Part shown: one piece after another, positions 1-7,186 of the stretch
Layout of the letters: the number at the start of each line of letters is the position of its first letter
Numbering within the stretch: position 1 is the stretch's first letter
Source of the DNA: a bacterium UBP4_UBA6127
Lineage (GTDB): Bacteria > UBP4 > UBA4092
Direction of reading: 5' to 3'
NCBI GenBank assembly: GCA_002428325.1
Contig: DIVR01000011.1
Span: 1 to 36,441 of the forward strand
DNA length: 36,441 bases
Notes under the pieces: model-generated
The model's input: the letters and a program-made list of their open reading frames with translations, nothing else
Told to the model about the DNA's origin: nothing
The model's database searches: none
Position numbers and translations under genes: made by a program

Positions 1-161
1 GCTTCTTCATAATTTCCGGCTTTCCAGGCGGAATCCCCCTGTTGCAGCATTTCCTCTGGTGTTACCGCCATGACAGGCTCCATGAAGATCATTACGATTA
101 CTAAGAAGAGATAGGAAAGAAGGTTATTGAATTGAATTGAATTAGTCAGTCTAGCCATCAT
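1..161 (-). CDS. Secreted TPR-like protein, N-terminal fragment
   Basis: The gene runs off the left edge; only the first 53 residues are visible. The start is the ATG at 161 (a second ATG follows directly), placed 5 nt after an AGGAG ribosome site. The protein opens with about a dozen polar residues, then a hydrophobic stretch (NLLSYLFLVIVMIFM) and an MAV cleavage-like site, which reads as a Sec signal peptide. The mature part begins TPEEMLQQGDSAWKAGNYEEA, the usual opening of a tetratricopeptide helix pair, so an exported TPR scaffold protein is likely. What it binds cannot be told from this fragment. A promoter fits just upstream (216-244). Confidence 0.6.
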   Translation of the reverse strand, partial: MMARLTNSIQFNNLLSYLFLVIVMIFMEPVMAVTPEEMLQQGDSAWKAGNYEE

Positions 162-215
162 CGTTCTCCTGTTTGTTTTTTTGGGGATAACGAAGTGCTC
201 CCTGCAATCAAATAA

Positions 216-244
216 TAAATATCAAAGAATACAAATAATGTCAA
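216..244 (-). promoter_or_regulatory. Promoter for the secreted TPR-like gene
   Basis: On the minus strand a perfect TTGACA (244-239) is followed after 17 nt by TATTTA (221-216), about 55 nt ahead of the start codon at 161. The -10 box is weak (3 of 6). A small inverted repeat, GTCA-AC-TGAC, covers the -35 box. Confidence 0.4.
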
Positions 245-335
245 CTGACGATTAAATTATTTCTAGATATTTTAATTTCGTTACTATAATATTCAAAATG
301 ACCACAGGCTCATCAATTCAAAAAGAATTACTTCT

Positions 336-779
336 TTATGATTTAGAAAAATATTTCTTATAGATATATTGTAGGGATATTCCCCCTAATATCCCTATAA
401 CAATGAAATAAAATATACAACTAAAGAGGCTTAAATATGCCAAGAATGGCTGAGTCTTGTATCCGGCAGAAAAAGATGCAAATTCCCAATAATATTTGAT
501 TTTACCTGTAAGGAATAAATATCCATATCCCCCCAAGATACTCAATATGACTCCTGAAATAACCCAAGATGACATTAATTCATGTAAAACATGCTTCTGT
601 TTTTTAAAGATTAATATAGTGATGGCTAGGGTCAAACAACTTAATGAAAAATATAAAATAAGGTTTTTCAGGTTATAAAAGAAAAAAGAGTCGATAAAAC
701 AATAGACAAAGAAGAGTACCCATGGAATCAAGAGTATTCCCAATAGAAATATTATGTATGACTTATAGTCTTTTAACAT
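336..779 (-). CDS. Small integral membrane protein, unknown
   Basis: From the ATG at 779 this is a 147-residue protein with four predicted membrane spans (near residues 7-30, 35-53, 65-85 and 112-137) and a basic C-terminus (IYKKYFSKS). I do not recognise the family. The start was chosen because AGAGGAG lies upstream, though the 13-nt spacing is long. The same frame stays open back to a TTG at 989 (217 aa), with no ribosome site there. That extra segment has a CDGKTL and LPYWQRGHQG stretch that does not look random, so a longer form or a frameshifted ancestor is possible. It is AT-rich compared with the following operon and stands alone between genes. Confidence 0.5.
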   Translation of the reverse strand: MLKDYKSYIIFLLGILLIPWVLFFVYCFIDSFFFYNLKNLILYFSLSCLTLAITILIFKKQKHVLHELMSSWVISGVILSILGGYGYLFLTGKIKYYWEFASFSAGYKTQPFLAYLSLFSCIFYFIVIGILGGISLQYIYKKYFSKS

Positions 780-1126
780 AATGAAACCATATCTCCTCTG
801 CTGGGGTAATCCATGATTTCTCTTCCCTTTTAAAATTGAACCCTGATGTCCTCTTTGCCAATAAGGCAAATAATAACATATTAGGGTTTTACCATCACAA
901 GTATAATCTTTTTTTTCATCTACACTGTAAACACCCCCTGGAGAAAAGGATAGTATAAGCTTTCGTTCCAGTAAGATGAAAAAGCTCAAAACTCGGATTC
1001 AGCCGGTATGATTTCTTTACCCCAAGGTGCCATTGGTAGAGATGGCTGAACTGGGTCAGGTTATCCAGGGGACTCATTTCCTGGCATCTTCAAGCCGGAA
1101 CGGGAATCTCCCTTGATTCCCCGGTC

Positions 1127-1146
1127 TTTTTGACGCCTGTCAAAAA
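1127..1146. repeat. TTTTGAC-N4-GTCAAAA palindrome, copy 1
   Basis: Arms TTTTTGAC and GTCAAAAA are exact inverted copies around a non-symmetrical centre, GCCT. Centre-to-centre distance to the next copy is 49 bp. The same element recurs at six other intergenic places in the window. Confidence 0.75.
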
Positions 1147-1176
1147 TATAGACCATTGATAATAAATAAGTTGGTA

Positions 1177-1194
1177 TTTTGACAGCTGTCAAAA
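1177..1194. repeat. TTTTGAC-N4-GTCAAAA palindrome, copy 2
   Basis: A perfect 18-bp palindrome with AGCT at its centre. It lies about 60 bp upstream of the extended -10 box of the regulator gene, so an activator or repressor site is possible; a minus-strand reading towards the gene at 779 is equally open. Confidence 0.75.
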
Positions 1195-1254
1195 CTTCCC
1201 TGATTGGAATCTAGAAATGGCCCTCAATTCTTGAAACTCCCTCAACCTTAGATA

Positions 1255-1263
1255 TGGTATAAT
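1255..1263 (+). promoter_or_regulatory. Extended -10 promoter of the regulator gene
   Basis: TGGTATAAT is a full extended -10 element (TG-N-TATAAT). No good -35 lies 17-18 nt upstream, which is usual for this class. Transcription would start near 1270, giving a leader of about 56 nt. Confidence 0.5.
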
Positions 1264-1273
1264 TGTCTAGTGA

Positions 1274-1293
1274 ATGTCCAAAGATGTCCAAAG
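1274..1293 (+). repeat. Tandem 10-bp direct repeat in the leader
   Basis: ATGTCCAAAG occurs twice back to back, exactly one helical turn apart, starting 10 nt after the -10 box and therefore at the expected transcription start. A site for the regulator encoded just downstream (autoregulation) is a natural guess, but is not shown. Confidence 0.5.
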
Positions 1294-1325
1294 TCATACC
1301 CAATTGAGCAAAGAGCACAAAGAAG

Positions 1326-2033
1326 ATGAAATTAACCGTTAAAGATGCCGCCCAATTATTGAATGTATCGGAAAAGACCATATATCGGTGGATAAAACAG
1401 GGGACCATCCCTGTTTACCGATTAAATGACCAATATCGGTTTAACCGGGTCGAGATACTGGAATGGGCCACCTCCCAAAGAATCACCTTATCCCCTGAGA
1501 TATTTCTGGAACAGGAAGGGTCACAAACCCCTTTACCGACTTTGACCGATGCCCTGGTTGCCGGGGGGGTATCTTACCGGGTGGGTGGCAAGGACTTGGC
1601 TACGGTGCTTCGTTCGGTGGTGGATGTGATGAAACTGCCCGAAGAAGTGGATCGGGAGTTTTTATTTCAGGTGCTTTGGACCCGTGAAAAGATGGGTTCC
1701 ACCGGGATAGGTGATGGTATCGCCATTCCCCATGTGAGAAATCCGATTGTATTACATGTAAATAAACCCAGTATTACCCTGTGTTTTCTGGATAATCCCA
1801 TAGATTTCGGCTCTATTGACGGACAGTTGGTCAGTATCCTGTTTGTATTGGTCAGCCCTACTATCAAAGCCCATCTGCATTTATTATCCCGGCTGGCTTA
1901 TGTCCTTCAAAATACTGATTTTAAATCAGTTCTGAAATCCCAGGCTTCCCGGGAAGAAATCATGGCTTCCCTGGCGTTGGCTGAAACTTCCATTGATTCA
2001 AAAGTGAAACCTTCAGAAGGACCGGCTGGTTAA
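1326..2033 (+). CDS. HTH - PTS EIIA fusion transcription regulator
   Basis: A 235-residue two-domain regulator. Residues 1-50 form a MerR/excisionase-type winged helix (TVKDAAQLLNVSEKTIYRWIKQG, then a YRFNRVEILEW wing), which binds DNA. Residues 74-220 form a PtsN/fructose-type EIIA domain; the motif GIAIPHVR supplies the phosphorylatable histidine at H136, with a second conserved histidine near 183. No EIIB or EIIC gene is nearby, so the domain probably senses phosphorylation rather than moving sugar. The gene ends 78 nt before the membrane complex operon and points the same way, so it is the likely controller of that operon. The ribosome site is weak (AAGAAG close to the ATG). Domain assignments are firm; the target is inferred from position. 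Confidence 0.8.
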   Translation: MKLTVKDAAQLLNVSEKTIYRWIKQGTIPVYRLNDQYRFNRVEILEWATSQRITLSPEIFLEQEGSQTPLPTLTDALVAGGVSYRVGGKDLATVLRSVVDVMKLPEEVDREFLFQVLWTREKMGSTGIGDGIAIPHVRNPIVLHVNKPSITLCFLDNPIDFGSIDGQLVSILFVLVSPTIKAHLHLLSRLAYVLQNTDFKSVLKSQASREEIMASLALAETSIDSKVKPSEGPAG

Positions 2034-2111
2034 AATCCTCAGGTATGATTTTTGCATCAGTATTCCTCAATATTGAATAAATTAAGACTGAACTCATTTC
2101 CGGAAAGATAG

Positions 2112-4148
2112 ATGGAATTAAATATAACTGTTTCAATCATATTCATCGCTACCCTTCTGCATTTAGCCAGTGGGATTCCCGGCTTTTTCCTGGGCCGGCG
2201 TTCTCCTATGGGGCAATATCTGGCGGCCTTGATGGCTGTCATTGGTTCTCTTATGGGTCTGTGGGGTGCCCTCCTGATTTTGAATGGGCCTGCCAGTGGT
2301 TATTATGAACTCCCCTGGGGACTTCCTATCGGCCATTTCACTCTTCAATTGGATGGACTAACCAGCTTTTTCCTGATTCCTATTTTTATCATGGGGGCCT
2401 TAGGCGCTATTTATGGGTTAGGGTATTGGAAACAATCTGAACACCCGGAAAATGGCCGCCAATTAAGATTCTTTTATGGGATATTGGTCGGTTCCATGTC
2501 CTTGGTAGTCATGGCCAGAGATGGCATTTTCTTTCTGATTGCCTGGGAAGCCATGGCCCTTTCAGCTTATTTCCTGATTACGACTGAAGATCAGGATGAA
2601 AAAGTCAGGCAAGCGGGTTGGATTTATTTAGTGGCAACCCATGCTGGCAGCCTCTGCCTTTTTGGGTTATTTGCGCTTTTCTATCGGGCGACCGGCCATT
2701 TTGGATTCCAGCCGTTCCAGCCGGGAATGGTATCTCCTTGGATACTGACTTCGATATTTTTCCTGGCATTGATAGGGTTTGGGTTTAAAGCCGGAATTTT
2801 CCCTCTGCATTTCTGGTTACCCGGCGCTCATGCCAATGCCCCCAGCCATGTCTCAGCCTTGATGTCAGGGGTGATGATCAAAATGGGAGTTTATGGGATA
2901 TTAAGGGTCTGCTGGATGATTCCCAGCCCTCCTTTAAGCTGGGGAATCATTCTCCTGATTTTAGGGACTCTCAGCAGTCTGCTGGGGGTTCTTTATGCCT
3001 TGGGACAGCATGATTTGAAAAGGCTCCTTGCTTATCACAGCATTGAAAATATTGGCATTATATTTATGGGGCTGGGTCTGTCCCTGGTGGGCAGGTCCTG
3101 CCACCATCCTGACTTGATTATCCTCGGCATGGCAGGTTGTTTATTGCATATCTGGAATCATGGACTCTTTAAATCCCTTCTGTTTCTGGGGGCCGGATCG
3201 GTAATTCATGCCACTGGCACCCGGCAAATCGACAAAATGGGCGGATTATCCAAAACCATGCCATACACCGGGGGGCTTTTCCTCCTGGGTGCAGTTGCTA
3301 TCTGCGGTCTCCCCCCTCTCAATGGATTTATCAGTGAATTATTCATTTATTTAGGCCTTTTTAAAACTTTGATGAATGGGAGCGGGACCCAGGCTGTTCC
3401 CTTCAGCCTGGGTCTGGCTGCGCCTGCCTTGGCAATGACCGGGGCTTTGGCGGTAGCCTGTTTTGTCAAAGTGACCGGGATTGTCTTTTCCGGAGAACCT
3501 CGCAGCGAAAAGGCGGCTAAAAGCCACGAATCACCTAAAACCATGTTAATTCCTATGGCTTTACTGGCGTTAGGGTGTTTGATGATTGGGTTGCTTCCTT
3601 TGCTGGTAACTCCCTGGCTCGATAAGGTAATTGTAGAGGGAAACAGTGAATTAATGGGAATTGGGCTTAAAGTCGATTATTTGGCTCCCCTGGGTTGGGT
3701 CAGCGGGCTGGGAATGGGATTGTTATTGATGATTGGAATCCTCTTTACCTGGCTCAGGTATCGGCTTATCCGGGAGAAAACTCCTCAGAGAGGTACCTGG
3801 GATTGTGGATATGCCGCTCCTACCAACAGAATGCAATATACCGCTTCATCTTTTGCCCAAATGCTGGTCAACCAATTTGATGGAATCTTAAAACCTAAAG
3901 AACACCGGCCCGAATTAAAGGGACTTTTCCCGACTTCCAGCCATTTTGAAAGCCATATTGATGACAGCATCCTGGACAGGGTCTTGAAACCCGTTATCCA
4001 CCGAATTCAAAAGGGAGTTTATCAATTCCGATGGTTCCATCAGGGACTGACTCAACCCTATATCCTTTATATCATTGTGACTGTTTTAATCCTGTTGGCT
4101 TTGAGTTCCACCCTGGGAGACAGGTTCATGTCCTTTATTTTGCCCTGA
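2112..4148 (+). CDS. hyfB: Ehr/hydrogenase-4 complex subunit HyfB-like (antiporter-type)
   Basis: A 678-residue membrane protein of the NuoL/NuoM/Mrp antiporter family, the same length as HyfB of hydrogenase-4. It forms one ion-translocating arm of the complex. Conserved residues are visible: the glutamate of IAWEAMALSAYF (E146), the lysine of GFGFKAGIFPLHFWLP (K226) and a second lysine in MSGVMIKMGVYG (K257), plus the histidine-bearing HDLKRLLAYHS loop. After the core of about 14 spans comes a soluble loop (WDCGYAAPTNRMQYTASSF) and a last C-terminal helix, both typical of HyfB. First gene of the six-gene operon; GGAAAG precedes the ATG by 6 nt. The symbol marks the family; the large subunit shows that the complex is not a hydrogenase. 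Confidence 0.88.
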   Translation: MELNITVSIIFIATLLHLASGIPGFFLGRRSPMGQYLAALMAVIGSLMGLWGALLILNGPASGYYELPWGLPIGHFTLQLDGLTSFFLIPIFIMGALGAIYGLGYWKQSEHPENGRQLRFFYGILVGSMSLVVMARDGIFFLIAWEAMALSAYFLITTEDQDEKVRQAGWIYLVATHAGSLCLFGLFALFYRATGHFGFQPFQPGMVSPWILTSIFFLALIGFGFKAGIFPLHFWLPGAHANAPSHVSALMSGVMIKMGVYGILRVCWMIPSPPLSWGIILLILGTLSSLLGVLYALGQHDLKRLLAYHSIENIGIIFMGLGLSLVGRSCHHPDLIILGMAGCLLHIWNHGLFKSLLFLGAGSVIHATGTRQIDKMGGLSKTMPYTGGLFLLGAVAICGLPPLNGFISELFIYLGLFKTLMNGSGTQAVPFSLGLAAPALAMTGALAVACFVKVTGIVFSGEPRSEKAAKSHESPKTMLIPMALLALGCLMIGLLPLLVTPWLDKVIVEGNSELMGIGLKVDYLAPLGWVSGLGMGLLLMIGILFTWLRYRLIREKTPQRGTWDCGYAAPTNRMQYTASSFAQMLVNQFDGILKPKEHRPELKGLFPTSSHFESHIDDSILDRVLKPVIHRIQKGVYQFRWFHQGLTQPYILYIIVTVLILLALSSTLGDRFMSFILP

Positions 4149-4179
4149 GGATTTTATAAGTACCAAGTGAGGTTTATGA

Positions 4180-5085
4180 GTGGTTCAAATATTAATACAT
4201 ATCCTGTTACTGGTGATAATACCCCCCTTATTTCTGGGGATTATCAATAAAACCAAGGCCTGTTTTGCCGGCCGTAAAGGGATGCCGGTTTTGCAGCCCT
4301 ATTATGACCTGGCCAAACTGTTTAGGAAGAAATCGGTCATAAGCCGAACGACCGGATGGGTCTTTCAAGCCGGTCCGGTGGTTACTGTCTCTTGTTTATT
4401 GTTTGCCGGATTGATGATTCCTTTTTATCGAATCAATCCTTCCCTGAGTTTTTATGGAGATTTAATCTTATTTGCTTATTTACTGGGGTTGGCCCGGTTT
4501 TTCACAACCGCCGCTGCCCTGGAGACAGGTTCCTCTTTTGAAGGGATGGGTTCCGCCCGGGAAGTAACCTTTGCCTGCCTGGCTGAACCGGGGATGTTTT
4601 TAGGATTTCTGGCTTTAGCCCGGTTAACGGGAACCCTTTCTCTTTCCGGCATCCTGACCGGGGTTTCCCTGGGAGCCGGGACTCTTCTGGCGCCGGTCTT
4701 ACTGGTAGCAGCCGGACTTTTTATTATCCTGCTGGCTGAGAATTGCCGAATCCCGGTAGATGACCCTAATACCCATTTGGAATTGACCATGATCCATGAA
4801 GTCATGGTACTGGACCACAGCGGCCCCATGTTGGGGCTAATCCAATATGGAGCGGCCTTGAAATATTTCATACTGGGTTCAGTCCTGGTGGATATATTGC
4901 TGCCTGATAGCAACCAGTTCTTTCTGATTGAATTGGGATTGTTCCTGGGCGCCATGGGATTGCTCTCGATTATGACCGGAATAGTGGAATCCGTCATGGC
5001 AAGGCTTCCTATGCGGCGGGTCCCCAACCTGCTGGTGGCAGCCTGTCTTTTATGTGGAGTTGGTTTTCTCTTGATTGGGAGATAA
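4180..5085 (+). CDS. hyfC: Ehr/hydrogenase-4 complex subunit HyfC-like (NuoH type)
   Basis: A 301-residue membrane protein of the NuoH/HyfC/HycD family, which anchors the peripheral electron-transfer arm and links it to the ion-pumping arm. Key stretches are present: GRKGMPVLQPYYDLAKL near residues 31-47, GSAREVTFACLAEP at 124-137, and the acidic loop with PVDDP (192-196) and ELTMIHE (201-207). The start is a GTG at 4180, 7 nt after GTGAGG; an ATG at 4176 is in another frame and leads nowhere. It follows hyfB by 31 nt and precedes hyfE by 5 nt. Length is close to the usual 300-320 residues. Confidence 0.88.
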   Translation: MVQILIHILLLVIIPPLFLGIINKTKACFAGRKGMPVLQPYYDLAKLFRKKSVISRTTGWVFQAGPVVTVSCLLFAGLMIPFYRINPSLSFYGDLILFAYLLGLARFFTTAAALETGSSFEGMGSAREVTFACLAEPGMFLGFLALARLTGTLSLSGILTGVSLGAGTLLAPVLLVAAGLFIILLAENCRIPVDDPNTHLELTMIHEVMVLDHSGPMLGLIQYGAALKYFILGSVLVDILLPDSNQFFLIELGLFLGAMGLLSIMTGIVESVMARLPMRRVPNLLVAACLLCGVGFLLIGR

Positions 5086-5090
5086 TGTAA

Positions 5091-5753
5091 ATGCAGACCT
5101 ACTTAAATACATTTTTAGCCCTGGTGTTGTTATTAAACCTTCTGGCTTTGGGCACCAGCCGATTACCCACGGTGATTCGGCTGGTTACCCTGCAGGGTGG
5201 GTTGATTGGGCTGTTACCCTTATTGATTCATTCCCCCTGGCGGCCGGAATCGGTAGTACTGGCAATTGCCACTTTGCTGACCAAAGGAATCCTGATTCCT
5301 TCCATCCTAATTAAGGCCCTTCGGGAAGTCCAGATTCGAAGAGAGATAGAACCCCTGATTGGGATTTTACCTTCCATGCTCCTGGGAGCTTTGGGGACAG
5401 GATTAGCTTTATTATTTGCTTCCCTGCTGCCATTGATTCCCGGACAGGCTAATTCCCTGTTGGTGCCTGCCTCTTTGGCAACCGTCTTGACCGGATGTAT
5501 TTTCCTGACCAGTCGAATGAAGGCAGTCAGCCAGGTGGTGGGTTATCTCATCCTGGAAAACGGGATATTTATCTTCGGCTTGCTGATGTTGGAAGCCATG
5601 CCTTTTATGGTAGAGATGGGGCTGCTGCTGGACTTGGTGGTCTGTATCTTTGTCAGTGGAATCATTCTTAACCATATCAAGGATACTTTTGATTCATTGG
5701 ATACCCGGCTTCTGACCGCTTTAAAGGAGGATACCTCATGGCCCCAGAAATAA
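5091..5753 (+). CDS. hyfE: Ehr/hydrogenase-4 complex subunit HyfE-like
   Basis: A 220-residue, almost wholly hydrophobic protein with about six or seven membrane spans. It matches HyfE of hydrogenase-4 in length, in its place between HyfC and HyfF, and in the pattern TLLTKGILIPSILIKALREVQIRRE (residues 61-85), where the C-terminal half resembles NuoK. It belongs to the membrane ion-conducting arm. The gene sits 5 nt after hyfC and overlaps hyfF by 16 nt, so translation is probably coupled. Family membership rests on order and pattern more than on a catalytic motif, since this family has none. Confidence 0.82.
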   Translation: MQTYLNTFLALVLLLNLLALGTSRLPTVIRLVTLQGGLIGLLPLLIHSPWRPESVVLAIATLLTKGILIPSILIKALREVQIRREIEPLIGILPSMLLGALGTGLALLFASLLPLIPGQANSLLVPASLATVLTGCIFLTSRMKAVSQVVGYLILENGIFIFGLLMLEAMPFMVEMGLLLDLVVCIFVSGIILNHIKDTFDSLDTRLLTALKEDTSWPQK

Positions 5754-7186
5754 TCCTGCTGGTATTTCCCCTGATGTTGGCTGTCCTGAGCTGGGTGATA
5801 CCCTCCAATCGGTTCCGAAGTTACCTGCTTCCCCTGGGTGGGGTGGTTCACCTGAGTTTATCGTTACATGGGTTTATTTATCCGGCGGCAACCCCTCTTA
5901 CTCCTTACCTGGGATTGGATGCCCCGGCCCGATTGGTTTTACCGGGAGTCAGTCTCCTGTTTTTCCTTTGTTCCATCTATGCGGTAGGTTATCTGAAAGA
6001 ACATTCCCAACGGTCTAACCGGGGTTTTTGCAGTTCCATGCTGGCTTTTCTTTCCATGATGAGCCTGGTGGCTTATGCCCGGCACCTGGGATTGATGTGG
6101 GTGGCCATTGAAGCGACTACCCTGACCACAGCTCCTTTGATATATTTCAATTACAATCCCAAATCCATTGAGGCTACCTGGAAATACCTGTTAATCTGTT
6201 CGGTAGGGATTGCTCTGGCTCTCCTGGGAACCTTCTTTTTGGCGTATGCCACCATGGGGCAGGAAACCGAGACTTCCCTGTTTATGTCCGACTTGTTAAA
6301 GAATGCTCCCCATTTGTCTAAACCCTGGCTTCATGCGGCTTTTATCTTATTATTAGTGGGGTATGGAACCAAGATGGGTCTGGCCCCTATGCATACCTGG
6401 AAACCTGATGCCTATGGGGAAGCTTCCGGTTTAGTGGGAGCCTTACTGGCAGGGGGACTTACCCAGTGCGCTTTCCTGGCTATCTTCAGGATTTACTGGA
6501 TTTGCAAGGCAGCCGGTGAAGGGTTGTATGCCGGACGATTCCTGATTTTAATGGGGCTTGTCTCAATGGCAATGGCCGCCGTTTTTATCATCCATCAACG
6601 GGATTTTAAGCGAATGCTGGCCTATTCCAGTGTTGAGCATATGGGGATTTTATCTTTAGGCCTGGGCTTAGGCGGTATTTCCACGTATGGATCCCTGTTG
6701 CATTTAATGAATAATGGATTAACCAAAGGACTTTTATTTTTGGCGGCCGGGAATATTACCCATGCTTATGGGGGGAAAACCCTGGAAAATGTCCGGGGAG
6801 CCATTCGAAGACTTCCGTTATCGGGGACTTTATTCCTTTTAGGATTTATTGCCATTACCGGGTCTCCTCCTTTTGGTCCCTTCATCAGTGAGTTTTTGAT
6901 ACTCAATGGAGCTTTCCATCGGGGTTATCTTTGGGTAGGGGGATTATACCTGCTCTTCCTGCTGGTCGTTTTTATGGGAATGGGGAGTACTGTGCTGGGA
7001 GTGGTTCAGGGGAAATCCATGAAATCAACGGGAGGGAATAGCCCTTCCTACCGGGAATCCCTGTGGACAGGAATCCCCCTGGTGTTCCTGATTCTGCTGA
7101 TTCTCCTGTTGGGCCTTTATATACCCAATACCCTGAATACCAGGATTATGGAGGCAGCCCATTGCCTGGAGCAAACCTATGACTGA
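5738..7186 (+). CDS. hyfF: Ehr/hydrogenase-4 complex subunit HyfF-like (antiporter-type)
   Basis: A 482-residue second antiporter-type (NuoN/NuoM-like) membrane subunit. The conserved glutamate lies in MWVAIEATTLTTAPLIYF (E125); the helix GYGTKMGLAPMHTWKPDA carries the conserved lysine. The later helix where NuoL/M carry another lysine reads GGLTQCAFLAIFR, without it, as is usual in HyfF. A histidine/lysine loop (QRDFKRMLAYSSVEHMG) is present. The start ATG at 5738 lies inside the end of hyfE after a GGAGG-type ribosome site, and the stop overlaps hyfG by 8 nt. Two antiporter-type subunits (HyfB and HyfF) imply more than one ion channel in this complex. Confidence 0.87.
   Translation: MAPEIILLVFPLMLAVLSWVIPSNRFRSYLLPLGGVVHLSLSLHGFIYPAATPLTPYLGLDAPARLVLPGVSLLFFLCSIYAVGYLKEHSQRSNRGFCSSMLAFLSMMSLVAYARHLGLMWVAIEATTLTTAPLIYFNYNPKSIEATWKYLLICSVGIALALLGTFFLAYATMGQETETSLFMSDLLKNAPHLSKPWLHAAFILLLVGYGTKMGLAPMHTWKPDAYGEASGLVGALLAGGLTQCAFLAIFRIYWICKAAGEGLYAGRFLILMGLVSMAMAAVFIIHQRDFKRMLAYSSVEHMGILSLGLGLGGISTYGSLLHLMNNGLTKGLLFLAAGNITHAYGGKTLENVRGAIRRLPLSGTLFLLGFIAITGSPPFGPFISEFLILNGAFHRGYLWVGGLYLLFLLVVFMGMGSTVLGVVQGKSMKSTGGNSPSYRESLWTGIPLVFLILLILLLGLYIPNTLNTRIMEAAHCLEQTYD

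Larger units (their letters stand above)
990..1325. other. Regulatory stretch ahead of the HTH-EIIA regulator
   Basis: This 336-base stretch holds no convincing gene. It contains two copies of the TTTTGAC-N4-GTCAAAA palindrome (1127-1146, 1177-1194), an extended -10 promoter (1255-1263) and a tandem 10-bp repeat (1274-1293), each listed separately. A 54-codon open frame on the minus strand (916-1077) overlaps its left part and is not supported by context. Confidence 0.6.

Noticed and set aside
916..1077. 54-codon minus-strand frame beginning MSPLDNLTQF as a separate gene
   Set aside because: Its AGGA ribosome site is only about 2 nt from the ATG, it is short, and it overlaps another open frame; kept only as a possible remnant.
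4476..5027. 183-aa minus-strand open frame within hyfC
   Set aside because: It is the antisense shadow of a well-supported membrane subunit gene, Arg/Pro/Ser-rich and without context.
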